A stretch of 64,000 bases of DNA. Source: Chrysemys picta bellii (taxonomy: Eukaryota > Chordata > Testudines > Emydidae). Position numbers and translations under genes: made by a program. Below are positions 32,649-64,000 of this stretch, in pieces. The notes beneath the pieces were generated by a model that was given only the letters and a program-made list of their open reading frames with translations, did not search any database and was not told the origin of the DNA. Location: contig NC_088799.1 of assembly GCF_011386835.1 (NCBI RefSeq), positions 77,209,302 to 77,273,301 of the forward strand, given 5' to 3'. How positions within the stretch are numbered: position 1 is the first letter of the stretch; each line of letters starts with the position of its first letter.

Positions 32649-34975
32649 GTGAGCGAGGCAGGCCCCCCCTCCCCCGCCGCATCTTCCTCTAGCTCCCAGG
32701 GGCCCAGCGCCACCCGCTCGGGGCTGCACCCCCCTCCCCATCACTCCGGGACCCAGCGCCCCACCATGGGGCTGCATCCCCCTCCCCCCACCCTGGGACC
32801 CAGCACCCCACCATGGGGCTGCATCCCCTCACAGAACCCTAGGGCTCAGCGCCACCCCCATGGGTCTTCAGCGCCCTTCCCCAACACCCTGGGGCCCAGC
32901 ACCTCCCCCTTGGGCCTGCACCCTCAGTACCAAGAGGGACCTGAGTTCCACCCACATGGGGCTAAACCTCCACCACCAAGAAAGGTCCCAGTTCCACATG
33001 AGAGGCTGCACCTCCACCCACCCACCAGCACCAAGAGGTACTTTACCATCCACCCACCACAACCAAGAGGGGTCCTCCTTCCAACTTCATAGTCACTGCT
33101 AGCATCAAGCATGGCTCCAGCACCCACATAAGGCAGCACCATCCTAACCTCCCACCCAACTTGAACATGTCTTTCCCCCACCCCCACATGGTGAGCAGTG
33201 AAATAGGATCCTCCCACCTACAAAGGCTGCACCCTCACCACCCACCCACCATGAAGAGATGGGATCTCTGACCCCCATAAGGTTCTTAAATGATTCTTGA
33301 AACCTGAAAATATTCAACTAATTTTGTTAAAAATATTTGAATACAAATCTTTCGCAGGCTGAGAGCATGCGTGCCAAGTTCCAGTCTGAATAAAACAACT
33401 TAAAAGGGAAAAATCTGAGCAATATATACTGCACATGAGCTTTCCTAATTTATTTTTGATTAGCTATTTAGGTAGAATATTTCAGTGTGAGGGGGTTATT
33501 TAAAAAAAATTAAAATAAATGGGGCCATTAACAGGAATAATAGCCTGTTTTTAAAATTTGTCTTTTTTATCTAGGTGAAGCAGAAACAGGCAGAAGTTAC
33601 TCGAATTTTGGACATTAACAAAACAAAGTATGAGTTAATAGATGTATCCATCAGTGAACATCTGCTTCAAGAGATGAGGGCAAAGGCTGGTAATCCTAAT
33701 GCAGTACCGCCTCAGATATTCAATGGTGATGACTACTGCGGAGTAAGAAAAAAAAATCTAGATTTTGTTTTTAAACAATAAGGTATACAATAAGTATGTT
33801 TGTGGAGAATTTTGCATGCCTTGAATGACTTTTGCATGCTAACTCACTTCAGCTATCAGATAAATACAATAACAGTATTTTAAAAAGACAAACTTTTATG
33901 ACCATGCATTTTAGGGATTGAATACTGCCTCCTCCAGTGAGCACAGTGAATGGCAGCACAGATACTACTGAGAGCACCTTGTTCACAAGGAGTTCTGCAG
34001 GAGTTGCTAGCCATGTCATTTTTCAGCAAACCAAATCCCTTAAGCCATACTGCATGCCTCAGAATATTAATTGGGCTTGTTTCTGGCCAGTTACATCACA
34101 TACAAGGTTGCTTGTGCTAGCTTTGGGTCTGGTCTACAGTGGGATAGGCACCAGTGTGGCTGCACTGATGCAAAACACCAGTGTAGATGATTTCTGCAAA
34201 TACATTTTACCGAGTTTCAGACAGGGTAAGTTTCCGCAGTGTAAATCTCACTAGAGGTTCGTTATCAGTGAATCTATATCAATGACTAAATTCCAGTGTA
34301 GACAAGGCCTTAGTGGCTCTCTGCATGCTTTTCCTTCTTGTACAATCAGAAACAAGATTAAGCCATAGAAACTAAGTTCTACCCTTGTTTAGGTGGGTGA
34401 AACTCCAACTCTGTTCATCGGGAGTTACACAGCTGTAACAGAGGAAAGACTTGGCCTGAAGTATTTAGCAATACTGCTGTATGAAAGATGTTATACAAAA
34501 CAAATTGTAATATGCTTTTTTATGCGGTAGGCTTTTATCATGGACATGGCACTGTTAATGGTTAGTCCTAAAGGTCCATTTCCTTCAAGTTATCTTGTAA
34601 TTTGTTGGGAATAAGGAGATGGCTAGTATTTACTGACCACGGATTTGGCATTAGGTATTTGTGTGTGCACTAAATGCAGATGGTCACACTTTTTGAAATC
34701 TTCATATCACAGTTATGAATTGGAATATGTTAGAATGTTGTTTGTGCAAGACAAAAACAATCTTGCCAGTGTGTGCAGGTGTTACTGCTGGGAAAGTTCA
34801 CATACGTATCAGGTTTTACAAAAACAGAATTGGAATTTAATGCCATTAGCACATATATTTGCATTTCTTTTAGGACTTTGAGATGTTATATGAAGCAACT
34901 GAAAATGAAGAAGTTTGGAAGTTTCTGAAGATGGCATCAATAGACAAGCCTGCACGAGAGGAAATTACTGTTTAA
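32595..34975 (+). CDS. SH3BGRL3-like: SH3BGRL3-like protein (thioredoxin-fold, three exons)
   Basis: Joining 32595-32648, 33575-33742 and 34874-34975 gives a 107-residue protein. It opens GMGTIRVYYTSVTGSRQ, has AEVTRILDINKTKYELIDVS, then RAKAGNPNAVPPQIFNGDDY, and closes EEVWKFLKMAS plus a charged tail of about 11 residues. This is the SH3BGR/glutaredoxin-like fold without a CxxC active site; family members are small cytosolic adaptor-like proteins. It is closer to SH3BGRL3 (VTGSR, VTRILD, AGNP) than to SH3BGRL, but longer at the C terminus than human SH3BGRL3. Since human SH3BGRL3 lies on another chromosome, this may be a separate paralogue. All introns are phase 0 with GT-AG ends. Confidence 0.88.
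32700..33245. repeat. degenerate minisatellite in intron 1 of SH3BGRL3-like
   Basis: Loose tandem copies of a roughly 45-50 bp C-rich unit (CACCATGGGGCTGCATCCC, CCTGGGACCCAGC) that degrade to the right into CCACCCACCA-type repeats. Unit boundaries are approximate. Confidence 0.7.
33575..33742 (+). CDS. SH3BGRL3-like: SH3BGRL3-like coding exon 2
   Basis: Fifty-six codons between TTTTTTATCTAG and GTAAGA; encodes VKQKQAEV through DDYCG, including the PPQIFNG loop that corresponds to the proline-rich SH3-binding segment of the family. Confidence 0.92.
34125..34309. mobile_element. Harbinger-type MITE in intron 2 of SH3BGRL3-like
   Basis: The right end GTGTAGACAAGGCC followed by TTA is the reverse of the Harbinger left end at 7427; the left end GGTCTGGTCTACAG is its diverged partner. 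Confidence 0.65.
34874..34975 (+). CDS. SH3BGRL3-like: SH3BGRL3-like coding exon 3
   Basis: Acceptor TTTCTTTTAG; encodes DFEMLYEATENEEVWKFLKM and the tail to TAA at 34973-34975. Confidence 0.9.
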   Translation, partial: DFEMLYEATENEEVWKFLKMASIDKPAREEITV

Positions 34976-35068
34976 CGGGTGTATCCAGATCTGAACTCCA
35001 ACAATTCTTTAGGAACCAAATCTACTAAATATATTTATTTCTTAATTGTTTTGTTCATTTTCAGGGTA

Positions 35069-35074
35069 AATAAA
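35069..35074 (+). terminator. proximal poly(A) signal of SH3BGRL3-like
   Basis: AATAAA 93 bp after the stop. Confidence 0.55.
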
Positions 35075-35391
35075 TCTTATGTATTTTTGTGTTTTAATAT
35101 TAAAATATAGCAGATTCAGGTCTTCTTTGATAGACTACACATTGTACCATTCGAAAGCAGTTTTTCAACCAAACTAGAAGATAGATGTCCTAAAGGCTTC
35201 TAAACCTCTTTTGTTCTGAAAGCCAACTTACATTGTTTTCCATGTTTCTGAGGGGTCTTTTATTAAACAAAGTAGTTCATACATATCTTCTTTAGACCTT
35301 TGGCATGAGGTAATCTTTTTTTCTAATACAGCATACGTAGAAAGATTATATTGTTATATTCATTGAGCAGTTTTATTTATGTGGGACATTC

Positions 35392-35397
35392 AATAAA
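35392..35397 (+). terminator. distal poly(A) signal of SH3BGRL3-like
   Basis: AATAAA about 415 bp after the stop, followed by a T-rich stretch (GTTTTTGGTTT). Confidence 0.6.
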
Positions 35398-35629
35398 AGG
35401 TAATGAGTATAGTAATAATTGTTTTTGGTTTAACTGCAATTCTTTTCTATTGGTAGTACTACCTCATATCATCTTTCTTCCACCATGGGACAATACTGCA
35501 TCCTACTATTACGACACATAGAATTACTTTCATATTCTATATATTCCCTTTCTTGGAAAACATTAGTCTCACTCGTTGAAGCTGTTCCACTGTGGATAGA
35601 TGAGGAGTGATTGGAGCAGGGGGACTGGA

Positions 35630-35790
35630 GCTGGGGTCTCCTACCTCCCATGTATGTGCCCTAACCACTAAACCACAAGGTCATTCTCTCCTCCCACACT
35701 TGCTCTCTGGTCCAGTGCCTATTGAAGTATATATCCAGAGTGGAACAGTCATTGGACCACAGAGAGAGAGAGAATGACTCTGTAGTACAG
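35630..35790 (-). repeat. tRNA-derived SINE-like repeat
   Basis: On minus, GTGGTTTAGTGGTTAGGGCA (box A like) is followed about 30 bp on by GGGAGGTAGGAGACCCCAGC. A degraded box B is possible, so the class is tentative. Confidence 0.5.
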
Positions 35791-35799
35791 TGAGTTTAA

Positions 35800-36180
35800 G
35801 TGCCAGCTGGGTTTGTCAGGAGCTTTGTGGATCACAGCAGAACCAAATCTGTGACTTTATCTCAAACTTGAAAGGGGTGTGGGCATGAGGCCACAAATGC
35901 AGAGCCAGCTGTAGTGGAATTTAACAGGCATGGGGTTGAATCCTTATGAAGAGCCTTTCCATTAAGTATTTTAGGTAAAGAGGCTTTAAATAACCTGAAT
36001 AAAAATCACTTCTCCTCTCAATTAATCAGATTTAATTTCTTTGGTATTTATGTCAAACCTCATAGTTGTCCATTCATCCACAGAGTGTCAGGGTACTAAT
36101 GCTGAAACAAACAAACACAAAATAAACTTCTCTCGCTCTATATTTATCTTAAGCCAAAAAATGGTAAAACCTACTTTCCC
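35800..36180. other. intergenic, nothing recognised
   Basis: No supported feature. Confidence 0.4.
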
Positions 36181-37425
36181 CTCTCTTTGGAGGTCTCACT
36201 TAAATTAGGGAACAGCATGATGAATTATAAGGAAAAGCTATCAAACAAATCATGCCAAGCCAACCTAATTTCCTTCTTTGTCAGAGGTATTAGTCCAGTG
36301 GATGGGGGTAGGGGAAAAGCAGTAGATATGATATATCTTGATTTTAGTAAGGCTTTTGACGCAATCCCACATGACATTCTCAAACAAACTAGGAAAATGT
36401 GGTCTAGATTAAATTACTATAAGGTGGGTGCACAGCTGGTTGAAAGACCGTACTCAAAGAGTAGTTATCAGTGGCTTGCTGTCAAACTGGGAGGACATAT
36501 CTACTGTGACCCCATGTGGGTCAGTCCTAAGTCCAGTACAGTTCAATATTTTCATTAATGTCTTGGATAGTAGAGTGGAAAGTATGCTTATAAAATTTGT
36601 GGATGACACCAAGCAGGGAGGCGTTGCAAGCACTTTGGACGAGAGAACTAATCCAAAATGTCCTTGACAAATTGGAGAATTGATCTGAAATCAAGAAGAT
36701 GGAAATCAATAAAGATAAGTGCACAGTGTTTCACTTAGGAAGGAAAAATCAAACGCATAACTACAAAATTGGGAATAATTGACTAGGTGGTAGTACTGCT
36801 GAAAAGGATCTGGGAGCTAGAGTGGATCACCAATTGAGTCAATATGATGCAGTTGCAGAGAAGGCTAACATGAGCTGTATCCACAAAAACACCAGGGAGT
36901 TCAGTGGCATCTTAAAGACTAACAGATTTATTTGGGCATAAGCTTTCGTGGGTAAAAAACCCACTTCCTCAGCTGCATGGAGTGAAAATTACAGAAGCAG
37001 GCATTATTATACTGTGTAATAATGCCTGCTTCTGTAATTTTCACTCCATACATCTGAAGAAATGGGTTTTTTACCCACGAAAGCTTATACCCAAATAAAT
37101 CTGTCAGTCTTTAAGGTGCCACCAGACTCCCTGTTGTTTTTGTGGATACAGACTAACATAGCTACCCCCTGTATAAACAGGAGTGTTGTAAGTACGACAG
37201 GAGGTAATTTAATTGTCAAAGTGGCATGGGTGAGGCTTCAGTGGGGGTACTGTGTCCAATTCAGGAAAGATGTGGACAAATTAGAAACTGGAGCAGAGTA
37301 ACAAAAATGATAAAAGGTTTAGAAATCTTGTCCTGGGAGGAAAGTTAAAAAAACCCTTGGCATGTTAAATCTTGAGAAAAGAAGAGTGATGGGGGAATCT
37401 GATAACTGTCTTCTGTTATAAAGAG
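36181..37425 (+). mobile_element. CR1 LINE reverse transcriptase fragment
   Basis: Frames 36187-36558 and 36428-36667 carry DMIYLDFSKAFDAIPHDIL and KFVDDTKQGG, the latter the catalytic [YF]xDD box of the CR1 reverse transcriptase. Frameshifts make it dead. A PLE hairpin interrupts it at 36881-37168. Confidence 0.88.
36881..37168. mobile_element. PLE tail hairpin insertion in CR1
   Basis: Two opposed copies of the PLE tail (arms about 36881-37010 and 37015-37145) meet near 37012 and share the strings CATAAGCTTTCGTGGGTAA and its complement. A CTGTAT duplication (36875-36880, 37169-37174) flanks it; CR1 text is continuous without it. Confidence 0.9.
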
Positions 37426-39290
37426 GATTGTAGTCTAAAGCTTAAGTTAGTACTGCTCAGCTGCTAACATAGCCACTGTGTAGTGTGGATACAGGCTGCT
37501 TCCACTGGAGTGCTACTAGTCCTCCAATGCTTTCCCACTGTACCCCAAGTGTACCCAGAAATGACAGACAAGTTCTCCCACACTTCACTGGGAAAGTATT
37601 CATAGACCAGCTCAGTTTACTGAAAGACTCTGGGATATTCCCCCAGAAGTCTTAGTGCAACACCCGAGGGACTGCAGCGCCAGTGTGGACACAGCAGCTC
37701 AACTGTTATTTTGCAGAGTGACCACTTTCACTCAAAGTAGACTAACTTGAGAGAAGTAACTTGAGTGTAGATAACTTAAGTTAACTCTGCAGTGAAACCA
37801 TAGCCACAAAATTCATAACCCCTAATAAATTGCTAGCAAGGGCTCCTCTACATCCAAGTTAAACATGGATTAAATTAGCAATAAACACTGCAGAGGCATT
37901 CCAGTTCCCAGTATATTTCCAAATAACTGAGTAATGAGTACATGACACTGAAATGCTTCAACAACAAAATATGGAAAAAAAAAATGAACAGAACTGTGTA
38001 TAGTAAAAATTTATTATTACAGTGCACACCACTGTAACCTGAAACAGCAAGTTAAGTAAACATTAAATGCAGACATGCAGTTTTTATTGCAGATTTTTGG
38101 AATTCATTTTTTATTGAAGAGCTTTGCATTTCTGAGTAACAATATTCTTTGCTTTTAAGACTAAATTTTTAAAACAGTAAACAAAACATGAAATGAATCT
38201 GTGTTATATAAGTGAAACATATAAGGTAAAAGCAAATGGGATTCATTGTGATGAGAGACCACAAAAGACACTTCCTAGATGACATTATGGACCATTTATT
38301 AAAATACCAAATAATGGCAAGTGAGAGTGGAAGATACAACAGAACTAAGACACTATTCAAAGACATGACAGTAACTGTGATAACTGCTCCCAATTCTGCT
38401 TTATTCTGTTTTAGAAACAAGAAAAAAGTTCATCCTATAAATAGGTAGTAAATATGCCCTTTCCTCATTCAAAAACATTCTTTAAAAACCTAAACACACA
38501 CATACAAATAATAGTTCAACTGAAAACACGTGAATAGAGTCTGGAATTCTTGTGACAATGTACAGTACAATTTATGGTTGGGAATTCAGTTTAGTGCTTC
38601 TATAGCATCATGTAGAAAGATTGCTAGCTGGTTTAATAACTGAACATGCAAAGCACATAGACCCTCTGAGAGCTATTATTTGGCTACTGAATCAACCAGC
38701 CAGATCAGATATTAGAACTGCAGTGAGTTAGGACTCAATCCTGGAAATCCTGACTCCTATTAGCTCTCTTTTATGAATCAGGGTTACTCACATAAGTAAG
38801 GATTGCAGGACCAGGCCCTTAATATGTTGTTTCCTGATCTGCTTGAAGGAGGGTTCTTTTACCAGGGAACTTCATTCTGAAGCTGCATCTATATAGCCTG
38901 ATCTTGTCAGATTCAAACTCAAAACTGCCACTGAACTCAACAGGACTTTCACATGTATACAGATAGGAGGATTGGGCCCCAAGACAAATAATTTTTTTAT
39001 TATCTTACAGAGCTGATATAAATACAGAACCTCTAAATAAAGGTGAATGTTAGATTTCTGTCCCACCTACTTAGTATCACTGCAGCAATTGCCATATTAC
39101 AAAAATGAACTATGTTTTAGTTTAATGTAACATCAAACATGTGACCCACTGTCCCTCCTGCAACAAGTATGAACATGTCCCACCCTTATAGATAGGTTCA
39201 ACCGAGTTCAATATCCACTGTGGCAAAGCAGGCTAGGTTGTCTAACAAGCTTTACTACAAAAGGTGAAGCCGGTTAACTTATCCATACAC
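37426..39290. other. AT-rich intergenic, no gene recognised
   Basis: No exon seen. TTTATT strings (minus AATAAA) near 38009 and 38080-38115 could be far-distal poly(A) signals of SH3BGRL, but that would require an unusually long 3' UTR. Confidence 0.4.
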
Positions 39291-39298
39291 TCTAGATC

Positions 39299-39696
39299 AG
39301 TGGTGCTCAACCTTTCCAGGCTACTGTACCCCTTTCAGGAGTCTCATTTGTCTTGCATAACGTCCCAAGATTCACCTCACTTAAAAACTACTTGCTTACA
39401 AAATCAGACATAAAAAGACAAAAGTGTAACAGCACACTATTACTGAAACATTGCTGACACACTCACTTTTACCATATAATTAATAAATCAATTGGAATGT
39501 AAATATTGTACTTATATTTCAATATACAGAGCAGTATAAACAAGTCATTGTATGAAATTTTAGTTTGTACTGACTTCGCTAGTGCTTTTTATATAGCCTG
39601 TTGTAAAACTTGGCAAATATCTACATGAGCTTATGTACCCCCTTGAAAATCTGCGTACCTCGAGGGGTACGCGTACCCCTGGTTGAGAACCAGGGA
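39299..39696. mobile_element. hAT-type MITE with perfect TSD
   Basis: Left end AGTGGTGCTCAACC, right end GGTTGAGAACCAGGGA, and an exact 8-bp TCTAGATC at 39291-39298 and 39697-39704. Confidence 0.9.
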
Positions 39697-39704
39697 TCTA
39701 GATC

Positions 39705-41430
39705 AATTAGATTCAACATCAGTTTGAGGAGGGAGTGTAGATGTGGGGTAAAAACTATATTTGACACACATTTTCTAACACAGATCATTTAAGTGGTGTG
39801 AATACATCGATGAGACTAATAAGCTTAATTCCAGCAACAGGGCACGAAACTATTAACATGAATTAATAGTAATCGGGGGGAGGGAAGGGGAATGTATTCA
39901 CTGCATTAATTTTGTGGCTGCTACAGATACTGAAATTTTAAAGCAACTCTTTTGGTTGAATATACTCAGATTTGCTTTGCAAGCTAAACAAAAAGGATCC
40001 TTTCCAACACTGAAAATACCAAGCCAAAAACACCCAACAAAAATCAAACTAATATAATGAAAAAACATTCTAAAACAATTTTATTGGAATGATACATCAA
40101 TAATTAGTAAGAAAGAGAGTTTGATGCCTCATCACCTTACCTTCTATACAGAAAAAAAGAAAGGGGCAAGAAGAAATGAACAAGTTCTTCTTAAGAAGCA
40201 ACATCCATGTTTGACCTAAAAACATAGTAATGTGAACCACAGAACCAATATGTTGAGAACACCACACAGGTATATTCTCACCTCTGTCACTCCTAAACAC
40301 ATGCATGAAATCTACATTAATACTACTGTGAGTTCTACATACAGGCCAAAACAAGAACAGACCACTTAGATATTTTTCAGTTTATGTTCATGCTTTGTCC
40401 CCCAGACACCAGAAAAAATAAGCCAATCCCTGTCTTCATACTGCTTCCTCAGGAATGCAGATGCAGTTTGAGTGTTACCATCTGGCAAAGAAGAGGGTCT
40501 GGAAGGGGGAATGGACATTGCTTTCTTAAAACTTGGCAACTTTCTCAAAGATCAGAAATAGAGATGACCTTGTTTCAGAATGTTTTGTGTCACTGAGCTG
40601 ACAAAATTTGGCAATAATTTTCAGTTATAGCTTCTTCAAATAATGGATGCAATTCACAAAAAGTAATGCCACATTTTGTTTACACAGGAAACACAGCGAA
40701 TCAGCAGGAGTATAGCAACCTGTGTGTCAAATTCCATTTTCTTCACAAAACTCCTTTCAATATTCTTATTCATTTCCTCAAACGCATCTAGTAGGTCTAG
40801 GGATAGAAGAGATACTGCCAATAATACCAGAGATCTTATATAAAAAGACTAAGTCATGCTGAATCATGAAAGGCAGACACTTGATTTAAAACAACAAAAA
40901 TAAAAAACCCAATAATAGTCTCCTCCCCTCCCCAGCAATTAATAGTAAGCCTTCTAGAGAGAAAGCACAAAATATGCTATGGGTTCATCCTGAAGATTAG
41001 GCAACTTTTAACTGTCCTACTTTCATATACACAGGGACAAGGGTCAGGCATCTGTAAGCAGAAACTACAAAATGTCTATTCCCAGGCTCAAAATTAGAAA
41101 AACCATGGACTAAATGCTAATGTAACTAGCTAGGTTCCAAACACCATTACAGGCCCAGTCCTGCTCATGCTGAAATCTATGGGGATTTTGCCATTCACTG
41201 TGTGGGAGCCAAACTGCTCTCACAACTGTGCAAGGAAAAACATTTCTCTGCTACTTATTTAGTAGTTGATGAAGACACTTCTTGCAGCTGGGGAAATGCA
41301 GAGCCCAAAAGAAATATGTTGGCAAGAGGAAAATATTTAATTATTCTGTTGTAGAGTATAATTAAGTCTTTACTTCTATCCTGTCACTAATTTTGGATCT
41401 TAGAATTATAAATGTCTCAGCAAGCATTTT
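39705..41430. other. AT-rich, no gene recognised; between the two SH3BGR-family genes
   Basis: No coding exon or repeat boundary that I can support. Confidence 0.4.
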
Positions 41431-41446
41431 AAAGCACTACATAACT

Positions 41447-41452
41447 TTTATT
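41447..41452 (-). terminator. SH3BGRL: candidate poly(A) signal of SH3BGRL
   Basis: TTTATT on plus. It would give a 3' UTR of about 1.5 kb, similar to what is known for the human gene. Confidence 0.5.
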
Positions 41453-42963
41453 GCATCAGTATAAGTAACTGAATGGCCATGATATGCTACAGTTTGCAAG
41501 TGGCATAAAACCTTTATAAGTCTTTTACTGATCTATACCACCTGTTTCTATGTTATAAAGCAGATGAAAATAAAATTTGTGTGCTGTGCTGTGCTTGTAG
41601 AATGCCCCCGCAACTACAGGATTTATGGTGTCGATGCATTCAGGAAGTAAGAGTGGTTTATACTGTGCAAGATATTTAAAAATCACACATGTAAATTTTA
41701 AAACTACTCCTTACCACATCAGGTGCACCTATGATTAGGATTTTAAATCAGTCTTCATGATTTTCCAGTGGATGGCCATAATATGCAGGTTACGTGAATT
41801 CCCCTTTGCCAAATAACTGATGTATACCTAAGGCATGGAATGGGTTAACATTGCACTTGGTGAATTCACTGATACAGAATGCTGTTCTTTAATAGGATTC
41901 ACTAATTCCATGGCAATACAAATCAACTTAAAACTTGAAAGAACCCCCCCCCCCACTCAATTACAATACTTGTTACAACTCAAACATTTACTTTTAGATC
42001 CCCATATGAAAAACTACTATATGCAACTAGTAACCTCTAGAACATGCAACCAAATGCCTAAAACTATAAACAATGTGACCTTGTAGAATATTACATTAAA
42101 GGCTTTAGCTCTTACACGTGTAAGGAAATGCCATTTCTGGCCATTTTGGCTTATTTGTGATACTGCCTAGGAATTAGTCCATACTGTATTTCATTGAAGT
42201 GCACTAAATCTAGCACACAAACATGTAATCAAGTCATGGTTAGAGAGCTATGTGGTGAACGTGCCAATGGAAATGTTATCCACTGCTCAATCTCTTTTTT
42301 GTGGAAAAGGCCCCCCACATTGGTCGCTTAAATGAGAAATACATGGGGAAAAAATTGTTAAGATCTGTACAATGTGTTACAATACAATTTTAAATCTTCA
42401 TTCTACAAAAGAACAAATGTCATAATTTCCATAAGCGATTACAATGGTTACTACGCTACACAACACTTAGAATTTCATTTTAAGCCACAATTTAAAAAGA
42501 CATTGAGAAGTTACTGTATTTTTGTATTGTTCAAGAACATTTGAGGCAATTCAGGCACTAGAGTTATTTGATAAGGTTTTATGTTGTTGCTCGTTTTCTC
42601 CTATGTTTAAATAGCTGGATCTTTAGGTGTAAGTTTATCTGCATAATTAGTACTAAAATAGGTTTTCTTTAAGTTTACAAAAATGGATAAATTGCCCAGA
42701 CATAGTTTAAACCACTTTAAAATCAATCATTTCTAATTGATTCAGTTACCTATGCTTCCAACTTTGCAATAGTGTCTTCCATGCTCTCTACCCTAATGTT
42801 CCCATATTCACCGTGTTCAAATTTATATTCATGTACCGTGGATGCTGCAAGCACCAATCAAAATGTTAGAAATTAAATCTATTTTTCTTGAAGCAGAGAC
42901 AATTTTCTATTTTATAAAAAGCTGTGGAAGTTCCGTTTACAGAACATTTAAGGCAGTTGAAAT
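41453..42963 (-). other. SH3BGRL: probable SH3BGRL 3' UTR
   Basis: Runs from the stop at 42964-42966 to the candidate poly(A) signal. Free of recognisable repeats, unlike flanking introns, which fits exonic sequence. A poly-C run lies at 41945-41955. Confidence 0.5.
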
Positions 42964-62665
<19,702 letters not shown>

Positions 62666-64000
62666 CTACAATAAAAGATGTGCGAAGGGAGAGAGGGAAA
62701 TAAACCAGTCAGTGATCAAATAGAAGCTCAAAGGCAGAGCAATCTATCTGTGCAAGTCCAAGGGTGCAGGTCACTCAGCGCTGTTACAAATTCTCTCTCT
62801 AGGCCTGGTTACTGCCTTTAAGAGAAATAGTCCATTGTACATCTCTCACTCCCCCTTAATATTCTTTTTGGTGTACATTAGTACAAAGTGCCACAATGAC
62901 AACCCAGGAGACCAGATCCTGCACAGAAAAGGTAAAATGTGGGTAACTGCTACTCAAACATTCCTTAGTGCCCAGCATGGTGCTGCAAGCCCTGTAGTAG
63001 AGGGACAACTTCTAGTGGAGGCAGAGCAGTTTAGTCTCTATGTCCACTGAATCTGCAACTCCTCTGATGAGGCTGCCTATTAGTGTTCCAAATGTGATGG
63101 TAACTTGTGTATTGTGGACACCTGCCCTCTAGGAAGAACGCTGCGACTTCTCTCCACTCACCAAACCATTTCACATACAGCAGTGAGTGGTCATCAGACC
63201 CCCCCACTGAGCCCCACTCACCTTCACCTGGATCCCCTGCAGAGTCCTATTGCTCCTGCACCCGGAACCCCACAACGAACTCCTGTGCATCCAAATCTAC
63301 CACTGAGCCACCCGCACCCAGACTGCCCCACACAGAAACCTCTCACCCCACACTAAGCCCCTCCACACTTGGATCCTGCTGAGCTGAGCCTGCCTGCCCA
63401 CACCTGATGCAGAGGCAGGGCCCCCCGGGTGTTTCTGGGGTAGGCCCAGCCCTTGCACTGTGTCAGGGTCGGGTGCAGCCTTCCCGCCGAGTTCCTGTAC
63501 CGGGAGGATGTGGGGGAGTTAGGGTGATCTCCCACCTCAATGCAGCCAGTGGCCTGTGCTCCCACTGCTATGCTGGAGCCACATTTATTGATAAATAAAA
63601 TTTGAAGAATTTTAAAATATTGTGCGCATAATTTTTTCTTTTTGGCGCAGAATTCCCTCAGGAGTAAATGGTGCATGTGTGCAGCCCACTGCTATATCTG
63701 TAGGCACAGGTATGTCACACCCATCCTTCAAAAGCAGGTATCATTTGAATTTCCTCTTAATTCCCTTGAAAATGGAGCCCTACAAAATTGTAACCTATTG
63801 TTTCTAACACTTCAGGGATTACAGACAGAAATCAATAGTCCCTCAGAGAAATCAAATATTGTCCAAAGAAGAGCTGAATCCAAATGCTAGATATTTGTAT
63901 TGTATTCAACACACGTGTGTTTGAGTCAACATGAAGGATTACTGGAGTGTAAATCAAACAAGGCTTTCAAAGGGCCACAAGCTCAGAAAATTCAAAACCC
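62666..64000 (-). other. SH3BGRL: SH3BGRL intron 1 (partial) with a MITE-like repeat
   Basis: No exon 1 found. About 63350-63672 appears to be an antisense DNA-transposon-like repeat ending at the plus string GGCGCAGAATTCCCTCAGGA; I could not place its other end. The C-rich part 63170-63370 is loosely repetitive (CCCCACACTGAGCC-like units). Confidence 0.5.

Larger units (their letters stand above)
32040..32660 (+). promoter_or_regulatory. CpG-rich promoter of the SH3BGRL3-like gene
   Basis: A dense CpG stretch in an otherwise CpG-poor region, ending at coding exon 1. It contains a (CG)n run at about 32341-32356, a CCAAT motif at about 32462-32466 (GGCCAATC) and an X-box at 32513-32526. No TATA box is evident near the likely start region, as is usual for CpG-island promoters. 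Confidence 0.75.

Noticed and set aside
62666..64000. SH3BGRL exon 1 within the window
   Set aside because: I searched the minus strand for the short MVIRVY-type start and a phase 0 donor and saw none; it must lie further right.

Overview
This is animal nuclear DNA, almost certainly from a turtle (Testudines). The coding genes are split by GT-AG introns and the DNA between them is crowded with repeats typical of turtles: CR1 LINEs, tRNA-derived SINEs that share a CR1-like tail, Penelope-like elements (PLEs), a PIF/Harbinger transposon, many hAT-type MITEs and retroviral-type LTRs. There are no bacterial operons, CRISPR arrays or rRNA genes. Species assignment is inference from repeat content; no database was searched.

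Three host genes are visible. (1) A single-coding-exon gene on the minus strand, 20686-21609, belongs to the TASL family (adaptor for the lysosomal transporter SLC15A4 in endosomal TLR to IRF5 signalling). Its location beside SH3BGRL suggests the TASL2 paralogue. (2) A three-exon SH3BGRL3-like thioredoxin-fold gene lies on the plus strand, 32595-34975, with a CpG-rich promoter holding an X-box (RFX site). (3) SH3BGRL lies on the minus strand; coding exons 2, 3 and 4 are at 62480-62665, 52376-52456 and 42964-42996, and exon 1 lies beyond the right edge. The two SH3BGR-family genes converge tail to tail and have the same exon phases.

Layout: 1-7.4 kb holds an inverted PLE fragment, LTR pieces and a solo LTR carrying a CR1 tail. 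7.4-11.5 kb is a Harbinger element with an intact transposase, a broken Myb/SANT-like partner and an unexplained 96-residue ORF inside the partner's intron. 11.5-15 kb is a CR1 containing three later insertions. 15-20.7 kb holds MITEs, a CR1 end and a SINE. 20.7-21.7 kb is the TASL-family gene. 21.7-32 kb is sparse intergenic or 5' untranslated sequence. 32-35.4 kb is the SH3BGRL3-like gene. 35.4-42.9 kb is intergenic, with the SH3BGRL 3' UTR at its right. 43-64 kb is SH3BGRL introns filled with repeats: a four-layer nested hAT fold-back element, two CR1s, a solo LTR and a PLE that itself carries a PLE hairpin and a Harbinger-derived insert.

The most notable items are the TASL-family gene with an altered pLxIS motif, the extra Harbinger ORF (possibly BEN-like), and three PLE insertions that are hairpin copies of the element's own tail, each flanked by target-site duplications.
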